Shown piece after piece: positions 1 to 5,748 of a stretch of DNA of 16,241 bases; the stretch's first letter is position 1, and each line of letters begins with the position of its first letter. Below the pieces are notes generated by a model. That model saw only the letters and a list, made by a program, of their open reading frames with translations. It ran no database searches and was not told where the DNA came from. The stretch is taken from the NCBI GenBank assembly GCA_037968835.1, contig JBBKWG010000241.1, forward strand, positions 1-16,241, in the 5' to 3' direction. The stretch is from JBBKWG01 sp037968835 (GTDB lineage Bacteria; Pseudomonadota; Alphaproteobacteria; Rhodobacterales; Rhodobacteraceae). The translations under genes were made by a program, and so were the position numbers.

Positions 1-441
1 ATAGATGATTGCGTTTCCGATCAAAAGCCCAAGCGCCATCTTGCCGCGCGAGCGGTCCCAACCCTGACGAGCGAAATAGCCAAGTGCCACCGCAGCCAGA
101 GCATATCCGAAAAGATAGCCGCCAGTGCCGCCCATCATGTAAGCAATGCCGTTGGTTTCCGCAGACGAACCGGCGAAGACGTTGAACCCAAGCGCGCCGA
201 TGGCGAGGTAGCCAAGGATGGTGGCAAGGCCAAGGCGCGGTCCGTAGGCCGTGCCAATGGTGAGAACAGCGAAGGTGCCCAGCGTCATCGGCACAGGCCA
301 CATCGGAATTTTGATCTTCGCGGCAATCGCGAGCGCGGCGATTCCGAGCACGACCAGAACTGCCTGCTTGATGCGGAGGTTTGTGCCTTCGGTCGGGCCA
401 AAAATGTCCGTGAGGACAGGACGCGCGGTGATGGACGACAT
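1..441 (-). CDS. bioY: Biotin transporter BioY (S component), C-terminus cut off by window edge
   Basis: Membrane substrate-binding component of a biotin uptake transporter (ECF type). BioY can work with an energising ATPase/T module or, in some bacteria, apparently alone. The reading frame opens at ATG 441 and stays open to base 1, giving 147 of roughly 190 expected residues. Visible are a hydrophobic segment at about residues 27-41, the BioY-like stretch KIPMWPVPMTLGTFAVL (about 43-59), and a glycine-rich region AYMMGGTGGYLFGY (about 101-114) that matches the family core. An AAGGGGAG ribosome site lies about 5 bases before the ATG and fixes the start. The same-strand DUF6314 gene ends 83 bp upstream; that gap contains a 6-bp hairpin (465-479). 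No palindrome of the TTATMKATAA type bound by the alphaproteobacterial biotin regulator BioR was seen in the gap. The call is from memory of the family; partners cannot be checked because the 3' side lies outside the window. Confidence 0.88.
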   Translation of the reverse strand, partial: MSSITARPVLTDIFGPTEGTNLRIKQAVLVVLGIAALAIAAKIKIPMWPVPMTLGTFAVLTIGTAYGPRLGLATILGYLAIGALGFNVFAGSSAETNGIAYMMGGTGGYLFGYALAAVALGYFARQGWDRSRGKMALGLLIGNAIIY

Positions 442-524
442 ATCGCTCCCCTTCTTGTTCAATGCGCTGCGTTGCAGCGGTTATTGCATCCCGTCGGTGA
501 TGGGGCAAGCGCCACGCAGCAAGT

Positions 525-959
525 TCACAGGGTGTCGATTTCGGGGCTGTAGTCTGTTGTCATGACATATTCCTTTTTGGGACCTTCGACATTCCAAACT
601 GACCTCCAACAGGGCATCTCCGAGAAATCGTAAGATACGCGATAGCGGTCGGGCGGGCAGAGATAAGTGGTTTCCGGCCTATCGACACCCAGCGGAACAG
701 TATGGAACGGCCGGTTGTCATCGAACGCGCATTCAAGACGGTTGCCGTCTTTCTCCCAGACATACCGGCGGGTTGCACGCAACGGCTCCTGATCCGGTCG
801 CATGCTGAGATAGCCGTCCTCATCCTGAATAAGCCTGTGACCGGAACGCTGGAAAGACGTCACGCCTTCAAACGTGTTTTCCGTGCCGTCGGCGTGCAGG
901 ATCGTTCGCCGGACACTCCAGCGGCCTTCAAGCGAGAAAAGGCCGGTCAGCCCCGCCAC
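525..959 (-). CDS. DUF6314 family protein
   Basis: A 144-residue soluble protein of unknown function. It matches what I recall of the DUF6314 family: an N-terminal GRWSVRR block (residues 12-18), a central RATRRYVW block (61-68), and a C-terminal block with CPPDRYRVSYDF (101-112), then W118, W122 and GPKKEYVM (126-133). Conserved aromatics and alternating strand-like segments suggest a small beta-barrel (lipocalin-like) fold, but this is inference. No signal peptide or membrane segment is visible. The start used is GTG at 959; the ribosome site before it is poor and no in-frame ATG lies just upstream, so the exact start is uncertain by some residues. It diverges from purB across 135 bp and precedes bioY on the same strand by 83 bp, so the two could share a transcript. 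That link to biotin is only positional. I do not know a biochemical role for the family. Confidence 0.8.
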   Translation of the reverse strand: MAGLTGLFSLEGRWSVRRTILHADGTENTFEGVTSFQRSGHRLIQDEDGYLSMRPDQEPLRATRRYVWEKDGNRLECAFDDNRPFHTVPLGVDRPETTYLCPPDRYRVSYDFSEMPCWRSVWNVEGPKKEYVMTTDYSPEIDTL

Positions 960-1094
960 GCACCGCTGCCGTGCGTCGCATGGTCTCTGGCGACAATCAG
1001 AAGCGTTGCGCAGAAATGGCGCATCCTCGCCTCCTTGTTCCTGTCAGACGGGCAGTCTAAGAGCAGGCGAAGTGAGACGAAAGGTCCGATATTC

Positions 1095-2402
1095 ATGATC
1101 CAACGCTACTCCCGCCCCGAGATGACGGCCATCTGGTCGCCCGAGACCAAGTTCCGCATCTGGTTCGAGATCGAAGCCCACGCCTGCGACGCGCTAGCCG
1201 ATCTTGGAGTGATCCCACGCGAGAATGCCGAGGCAGTCTGGAAGGCGAAGGACGTGGAATTCGACGTGGCACGGATCGACGAGATCGAAGCGGTGACCAA
1301 GCACGACGTGATCGCATTCCTGACCCATCTGGCCGAGATTATCGGCAACGACGAAGCACGGTTCGTCCATCAGGGCATGACCTCGTCGGATGTCCTTGAT
1401 ACGACATTGAACGTTCAGTTGGTGCGGGCAGCGGACATTCTGATCGCGGATCTTGAGGGATTGCTTGCGGCGCTGAAACGGCGCGCGTTTGAACACAAAG
1501 ACACGGTCCGGATCGGGCGGTCACACGGTATTCACGCCGAGCCGGTTACGATGGGCCTGACGTTCGCGCGCTTTTATGCCGAAATGGACCGCAACCTGCG
1601 CCGGATGAAGACCGCGCGCGAAGAGATTGCAACGGGTGCTGTTTCGGGCGCGGTCGGCACATTCGCCAACATTGACCCAGCGGTCGAGGCGCACGTCTGC
1701 GAGAAACTTGGTCTGCTTCCAGAGCCGATCAGCACTCAGGTCATCCCACGTGACCGCCACGCGGCGTTTTTTGCCACATTGGGCGTCGTTGCGTCCTCGG
1801 TCGAAAATATCGCAATTGAAATCCGGCACATGCAGCGCACCGAAGTTCTGGAGGCGGAGGAATTCTTTTCGGCGGGGCAGAAAGGCTCGTCCGCGATGCC
1901 CCACAAGCGCAATCCGGTGCTGACCGAGAATCTGACCGGTCTGGCGCGACTGGTGCGCATGGCGGTGGTGCCGGCGATGGAAAACGTCGCGCTTTGGCAC
2001 GAGCGTGATATTTCGCATTCCTCGGTCGAACGTGGGATTGCGCCAGATGCAACTATTACGCTCGATTTCGCGTTGGTGCGGTTGACCGGCGTAATCGACA
2101 AACTGGTGATATATCCTGAAAATATGATGAACAATCTCAACAAGTTTCGCGGGCTTGTTCACTCGCAACGCGTGATGCTTGCGTTGACGCAGAAGGGTGT
2201 CAGTCGCGAAGATTCCTATCGCCTTGTGCAGAGGAACGCGATGAAGGTCTGGGAAGAGGGTCGCGATTTCATGACCGAACTTCTGGGCGACGCGGAAGTC
2301 ACGGCTGCTCTGAGCCAGACCGAGATCGAGGAGAAATTCGATCTTGCCTATCACACCAAGCATGTCGATACGATCTTTGGGCGAGTTTTCGGGGACACGT
2401 GA
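1095..2402 (+). CDS. purB: Adenylosuccinate lyase
   Basis: Cytosolic lyase acting twice in purine synthesis: SAICAR to AICAR plus fumarate, and adenylosuccinate to AMP plus fumarate. The protein is 435 aa, normal for the short bacterial class. It carries the fumarase/aspartase superfamily signature GSSAMPHKRNP at residues 264-274, with serines 265/266 in the mobile catalytic loop. Other active-site blocks are TKHDV with His70, FVHQGMTSSD with His92, and GRSHGIHAEP with His144, the histidine expected to act as general acid. The frame is open back to base 702, but that extension is antisense to the DUF6314 gene. The N-terminus MIQRYSRPEM at ATG 1095 is the family start and has an AAAGGT ribosome site about 9 bases upstream. 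A weak sigma70-like pair, TTGTTC (1035-1040) and TCTAAG (1056-1061), 15 bp apart, may drive it. The small secreted-protein gene begins 85 bp downstream on the same strand. Confidence 0.97.
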   Translation: MIQRYSRPEMTAIWSPETKFRIWFEIEAHACDALADLGVIPRENAEAVWKAKDVEFDVARIDEIEAVTKHDVIAFLTHLAEIIGNDEARFVHQGMTSSDVLDTTLNVQLVRAADILIADLEGLLAALKRRAFEHKDTVRIGRSHGIHAEPVTMGLTFARFYAEMDRNLRRMKTAREEIATGAVSGAVGTFANIDPAVEAHVCEKLGLLPEPISTQVIPRDRHAAFFATLGVVASSVENIAIEIRHMQRTEVLEAEEFFSAGQKGSSAMPHKRNPVLTENLTGLARLVRMAVVPAMENVALWHERDISHSSVERGIAPDATITLDFALVRLTGVIDKLVIYPENMMNNLNKFRGLVHSQRVMLALTQKGVSREDSYRLVQRNAMKVWEEGRDFMTELLGDAEVTAALSQTEIEEKFDLAYHTKHVDTIFGRVFGDT

Positions 2403-2430
2403 ACTTGACGAGGCATCCAATCTCTCACCT

Positions 2431-2458
2431 TTGACGCGGCGGCAATTCGTGCTAATTT
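2431..2458 (+). promoter_or_regulatory. Possible promoter before the small secreted-protein gene
   Basis: A TTGACG hexamer (2431-2436; 5 of 6 to the -35 consensus) is followed 16 bp later by TAATTT (2453-2458), a weak -10. A start site near 2465 would leave a short leader to the ATG at 2488. The gap from purB is 85 bp, so co-transcription with purB is equally possible. Confidence 0.25.
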
Positions 2459-2487
2459 CCGTTTCAGGACCACTGAAGGAGAGACCG

Positions 2488-2658
2488 ATGAAGACCAAAA
2501 TGCTTCTGGCCACTCTGGCCCTTGTCATTTCCCCTGGCGTTTCCCTCGCGCAGGGTTGTGATTCCGGGCACACTAAGGAGCAGGTCGTGATGTCCTGCGC
2601 CGAAGGCAGCGTGTTTGACGCAGAGACGCAGAACTGCGTGCCGCAGACGACAAGCTGA
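2488..2658 (+). CDS. Small secreted three-cysteine protein
   Basis: A 56-residue protein with a clear signal peptide: MKTK, then a hydrophobic core (5-14), then a likely cleavage after Ala21 (S-L-A before QGC). The mature part is only about 35 residues, QGCDSGHTKEQ through CAEGSVFDAETQNC, with cysteines at 24, 37 and 50, exactly 13 residues apart. The second half (C, then FD, then C) loosely resembles the C-terminal half of a peritrophin-type chitin-binding domain, but the fragment is far too short to claim that function. I recall similar small proteins after purB in other Rhodobacterales, where they are usually left as hypothetical. The start is secure: AAGGAG lies 8 bases before ATG 2488 and the signal peptide begins there. 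The frame is open further upstream to 2344, overlapping the purB end, but that part lacks a start signal. An intrinsic terminator follows 27 bp after the stop. An odd number of cysteines means one is free, binds a ligand or pairs with another molecule. Confidence 0.8.
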   Translation: MKTKMLLATLALVISPGVSLAQGCDSGHTKEQVVMSCAEGSVFDAETQNCVPQTTS

Positions 2659-2685
2659 GCCTATCGCTCGGACATCTGATTTGGG

Positions 2686-2713
2686 GGGCGGTTCGGTGCG
2701 GACCGCCCTTTTT
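2686..2713 (+). terminator. Rho-independent terminator after the small secreted-protein gene
   Basis: GGGCGGT (2686-2692) pairs with ACCGCCC (2702-2708). The stem continues inward by a T-G wobble and two G-C pairs to a three-base loop, and is followed directly by TTTTT (2709-2713). It would end the purB/small-gene transcript and insulate the FliG-like gene downstream. Confidence 0.85.
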
Positions 2714-2808
2714 CGTTGGATAGTTCCTTGTTCGCGACATTCGGTCCCCCGTCGATAGCCCTATCTTAAGACAATCGCGTTAGCTCCCTGTTGTGAGGAG
2801 GCGACGCG

Positions 2809-3849
2809 ATGTCACTTGATCTGCCTTTGGCCGAGCCGGAAAGACTGCGACCCATGCCTTCGCTGACCGGTCGGCAGAAGGCTGCGATCGTCGTGCGGTT
2901 GCTGCTTTCTGAAGGTGCCACCCCGGCATTGTCCAGCCTGCCCGAGAAATTGCAGAGCGATCTGGCCCTGCAACTGGCGCGCATGACCCCGGTAGATCAG
3001 GCGACGGTTGCAGCCGTTGCCGAAGAATTCGCTCTTGCCATCGAAAGCATCGGGCTGTCGTTTCCCAAGGGCCTGGAAAGCGCGCTTGGGCTTCTGGACG
3101 GCGTGATAAGTCCGGGCGCGTCAAGTCGCGTGCGAAAACTGTCATCCGCCGATTATCAAGGCGATCCCTGGGAACGGGTTGGGGCGGTCGAGCCGGAACG
3201 ACTGGTAACGGTTCTGGACGCGGAATCGATCGAGGTCGCGGCGGTGATCTTGTCCAAGCTGAAAGTCGCAAAGGCCGCGGAATTGCTGGGTCTCATGTCG
3301 GGAGAACGTGCGCGGCGCATCACCTACGCGGTTTCGCTGACCGGTAACACGTCGCCCGAGACGGTGCGCCGCATCGGGGTATCGCTGGCCGAGCAACTGG
3401 ACACCAAACCTGCGCAGGCGTTCGCAGAGGGGCCGGTCACGCGGGTCGGCGCAATCCTGAATTATTCGCCGGCGTCGGTGCGCGACGAGGTGCTGAGCGG
3501 GCTGCAAAGCGAAGATGCCGATTTCGCGGATCAGGTTCGGCGCGCGATCTTCACGTTCGCCAATATCAAGGAACGCGTGTCGCCGCGCGATGTCCCCCGC
3601 CTTCAGCGCGATTTGGATCAGGCCGATCTGATCACGGCGATTGCCGTCGCGACCGGGCCTGACGCCGAAGCGGTGGAATTTCTTCTGGCAAACATCTCGC
3701 AGCGCCTTGCCGAGAGCCTGCGAACGGAAGCCGCGGAAAAGCCCAAGGTTGCCCAGAAGGACGGCGAGGCCGCAATGGTGCGCATCGTCAGTGTGATCCG
3801 AGGGTTGGAAAGCGAAGGCGAAATTTTCTTTGTGGCAGAGGACGGGTAA
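2809..3849 (+). CDS. fliG: Divergent FliG-family protein (flagellar motor switch-like)
   Basis: FliG sits between the MS ring and the C-ring of the flagellar motor and contacts the stators. This 346-aa protein is close to normal length and covers all three regions: an N-terminal LTGRQKAAIV segment (about residues 19-28), a middle armadillo-like domain (about 125-255), and a C-terminal domain with IFTFANI and ANISQRLAESLR (294-305). Several hallmarks are altered. The usual EHPQ motif of the middle domain reads AESI (138-141). By hand alignment to E. coli FliG, torque-helix Arg281 is kept (Arg299), while Lys264 becomes Ala279 and the pair Asp288/Asp289 becomes Thr306/Glu307. No other flagellar gene is present in the window. 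GAGGAG lies 8 bases before ATG 2809, and a terminator precedes the gene, so it has its own promoter; none is obvious. It may be the working FliG of a divergent flagellar system or a paralogue with another role. Family membership is fairly sure; the motor role is inferred. Confidence 0.72.
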   Translation: MSLDLPLAEPERLRPMPSLTGRQKAAIVVRLLLSEGATPALSSLPEKLQSDLALQLARMTPVDQATVAAVAEEFALAIESIGLSFPKGLESALGLLDGVISPGASSRVRKLSSADYQGDPWERVGAVEPERLVTVLDAESIEVAAVILSKLKVAKAAELLGLMSGERARRITYAVSLTGNTSPETVRRIGVSLAEQLDTKPAQAFAEGPVTRVGAILNYSPASVRDEVLSGLQSEDADFADQVRRAIFTFANIKERVSPRDVPRLQRDLDQADLITAIAVATGPDAEAVEFLLANISQRLAESLRTEAAEKPKVAQKDGEAAMVRIVSVIRGLESEGEIFFVAEDG

Positions 3850-3948
3850 CGAAAGTCGTTGCTTGCTCCGCCCTTCACCCCGCTTTCCCTTGTGCGCCCT
3901 GCCCGGTCCCTTTATTCGTCGGTCGCCCGACAAACAGCCGAGGATCCG

Positions 3949-4830
3949 ATGGCCGGAGACGGCATAAGTTTCAGAGATCGCGTGCAGAATGCAGTCGCAA
4001 CAAGCGTTCTGCGACTGGCGCTTTTGGTGCCATACCCGGCCCGCGTGCGCGGTTTTGGCTGGGTGATGTCGCACATCGTCGCGCCGCTTGCCGGATGGCG
4101 GCGGCGCATCCGGCACAATCTGAGAAATGTCGCGCCCGAGCTGTCGGAAGCAGAGCGCGAACGGATCGTCCGGAAAGTTCCCGACAACGTCGGACCCACG
4201 CTGATGGAGATCTACTCGGGAGAGGAATTCTTGGATCGGCTGAGCGACGCGGCCTTCACGGGCCCCGGAACTGCGGCGATGGATGCCGCGCTAGCAGCCG
4301 GTACGCCGCTGGTTCTGGTGACGGCGCACATCGGCAATTACGATGCCGTTCGCGGCACGCTGGCGCGTCGCGGGCACCCGATGGGCGCGCTTTACAAGCC
4401 CATGCGCAACGCCGCGTTCAATACCCACTATATCGAGGCCATTTCCGAAATCGGGATGCCGGTGTTTCCGACCGAAGGCAAGGGGATCGCGGGAATCGTG
4501 CGGCACTTGAAAGCGGGTGGCGTCATCGGGATCGTCGGCGACGTTGCGGCGACTGGTGCGCCTGTGCTGAAATTCTTCGGCCGTGACGCTCACACTCCTT
4601 TGTCCGCGGCGGAATGGGCCGTCAAATACGACGCCGAACTGATCCCCATCTTTGGGCTGCGTCAGCCAGATGGGTTGAGTTTCAAGCTCCATGTCGCCGA
4701 CCCGATCGCCCATGACGCACCCGAGGTGATGATGCAGCGCTATAACGATACGGTCGAAAAGATCGTGCGCGACCACATGGATCAGTGGTTCTGGATCCAC
4801 AGACGCTGGAAACTGGCCCGGAAGCGTTAG
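3949..4830 (+). CDS. LpxL/HtrB-family lysophospholipid or lipid A acyltransferase
   Basis: Probable inner-membrane-associated acyltransferase that adds a fatty acyl chain to a lipid A precursor or a related lysolipid. The 293-aa protein has the family catalytic pattern HX4D as HIGNYD (His127, Asp132), preceded by LVLVTA. Later family stretches are LKAGGVIGIVGDV, followed by FFGRDAHTPLSAAEWA, and the C-terminal WFWIHRRWK. A mildly hydrophobic N-terminal segment (about 16-40) could anchor it, but it is not a clean transmembrane helix. The frame opens at 3859, but MAGDGISFRDR at 3949 is preferred because GAGGA sits 5 bases before that ATG. It follows the FliG-like gene by 99 bp. Its TAG stop overlaps the TAA stop of the opposing DUF1223 gene by 4 bp, leaving no room for a terminator between them. 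Whether the acceptor is lipid A or an aminolipid such as an ornithine lipid cannot be told from the sequence, so no gene symbol is given. Confidence 0.83.
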   Translation: MAGDGISFRDRVQNAVATSVLRLALLVPYPARVRGFGWVMSHIVAPLAGWRRRIRHNLRNVAPELSEAERERIVRKVPDNVGPTLMEIYSGEEFLDRLSDAAFTGPGTAAMDAALAAGTPLVLVTAHIGNYDAVRGTLARRGHPMGALYKPMRNAAFNTHYIEAISEIGMPVFPTEGKGIAGIVRHLKAGGVIGIVGDVAATGAPVLKFFGRDAHTPLSAAEWAVKYDAELIPIFGLRQPDGLSFKLHVADPIAHDAPEVMMQRYNDTVEKIVRDHMDQWFWIHRRWKLARKR

Positions 4831-5528
4831 CGCAGGCGTGCCGCGCCAAGCATGGGACCGCTGTTTTGTTCCTGAATGAGAACGACGACCGGCAGGTTTG
4901 TTGGGACTCGCGCACTGGCGCGGAACGGCGAGCGGCCATCCCATGTGCCGACCTCGATCAGGTCCTGAACCACGTTATAATAGTCGAAGGTGTGCCCGGC
5001 ATTTTCGCCCCGCCGGATATTGACGCGTGCCTTGGGGATATACGTGACGATCTGAACGACCGCTCCGGTCGGGAATGTCTTGTCGGCGCTTGCAGCGACA
5101 TTCACCCGGTTGCCATCACGGCTGAGGTTGATCTTGACCGAAGACGGGCGGCCCGAATGCTTCATGAGCAATTCATTCAGTTTCATCGGTTTGGCGCCGA
5201 TGACATGGTCTTTTCCCGCGATGATCATCTGCGGCGTAAAGATCGACCGGCTGCCGGCGGCACGCGCGTAGCCCCGCTGGCGGATGGTGAAGGCGGGATC
5301 GGCGAACTCGTCTTTCCAGCCGATGTAGTCCCAATAATCGACGTGAAGGGCCAGCGCGATCACGTCGTCGCGCCGCGCCAATTCAGCAAGCATCGCATCC
5401 GCTGGCGGACACGACGAGCACCCCTGCGAGGTGTAAAGCTCGACAACGACCGGATTGTCCTGCGCACTGACCGTTCCGGCCATTCCGGCAATGACCAGAG
5501 CAGTTGCGATTGCGATCCGTTTCATCAT
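4827..5528 (-). CDS. Periplasmic DUF1223 thioredoxin-like protein
   Basis: A 233-aa exported protein of the DUF1223 family, which has a thioredoxin-like fold and no established function. The signal peptide is MMKRIAIATALVIAG with probable cleavage after Ala22 (V-S-A before QDN). Right after it come the first strand VVVELYTSQG and a CSSC redox motif (Cys37, Cys40) followed by PPAD. Further family blocks are ALHVDYWDYIGW and RGYARAAGSRSIFTPQMIIAG; in the latter, TP supplies the expected cis-proline next to the active site. Two adjacent in-frame ATGs (5528 and 5525) are both possible starts; GAGGAG lies 6 bases before the first. The frame upstream to 5594 is not needed. The gene diverges from acnA across a 220-bp region with back-to-back promoters, a pairing I recall from other Rhodobacterales. 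A disulfide exchange role in the periplasm is inference from the CXXC. Confidence 0.87.
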   Translation of the reverse strand: MMKRIAIATALVIAGMAGTVSAQDNPVVVELYTSQGCSSCPPADAMLAELARRDDVIALALHVDYWDYIGWKDEFADPAFTIRQRGYARAAGSRSIFTPQMIIAGKDHVIGAKPMKLNELLMKHSGRPSSVKINLSRDGNRVNVAASADKTFPTGAVVQIVTYIPKARVNIRRGENAGHTFDYYNVVQDLIEVGTWDGRSPFRASARVPTNLPVVVLIQEQNSGPMLGAARLR

Positions 5529-5614
5529 TTCGGGCTCCTCGCCGGGCTTCCGGCTGACCCATTCGTCGTAGCCGGTCGGCCCGTTTTGCGCCAATCAAGG
5601 TTTTGCGAGAGTGC

Positions 5615-5645
5615 GTTACAGTCCGCGAGGTGTGCGGTTTGTCAA
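5615..5645 (-). promoter_or_regulatory. Candidate promoter for the DUF1223 gene
   Basis: Read on the minus strand, a perfect -35 hexamer TTGACA (5645-5640) is followed after 19 bp by TGTAAC (5620-5615), matching 4 of 6 -10 positions. The spacing is long. Transcription would start near 5608, leaving an 80-base leader. Its -35 overlaps that of the acnA promoter on the other strand. Confidence 0.35.
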
Positions 5646-5668
5646 TTTTCTGTACACTATGGTATACA
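5639..5668 (+). promoter_or_regulatory. Candidate acnA promoter with a dyad over the -10 box
   Basis: TTGTCA (5639-5644) and TATACA (5663-5668) are 18 bp apart, each close to the sigma70 consensus, with an expected start near 5675 and a leader of about 75 bases. An imperfect inverted repeat TGTACAC-TATG-GTATACA (5651-5668; 6 of 7 arm positions match) fills the spacer and -10. That is where a repressor would sit. The regulator is unknown. Confidence 0.45.
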
Positions 5669-5748
5669 TTTTGCCGGATTCCCCTTGCTTATTTCCTGCC
5701 GGCAAGGGTATCTGACCATAAATTCCCGCTGAACAAAGGGAGGCTGTT

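Noticed and set aside
442..524. BioR-type operator before bioY
   Set aside because: No TTATMKATAA-like palindrome is present in the gap.
702..1094. In-frame upstream extension of purB (131 codons)
   Set aside because: It is antisense to the DUF6314 gene and the family N-terminus begins at 1095 with a ribosome site.
1521..2573. 350-codon minus-strand ORF opposite purB
   Set aside because: Composition is that of an antisense shadow of GC-rich coding sequence; no family resemblance.
2767..2784. TTAA-like pair upstream of the FliG-like gene as a CtrA box
   Set aside because: The half-sites are 10 bases apart and the second reads TTAG; the CtrA consensus needs TTAA-N7-TTAA.
3142..4116. 324-codon minus-strand ORF opposite the FliG-like gene
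   Set aside because: It spans two plus-strand genes and their gap, is rich in R, H, P and D, and has no recognisable domain.
4785..5732. 315-codon plus-strand ORF over the DUF1223 gene
   Set aside because: It runs through the DUF1223 gene and its promoter region; the opposite strand encodes a clear signal peptide and CXXC protein.
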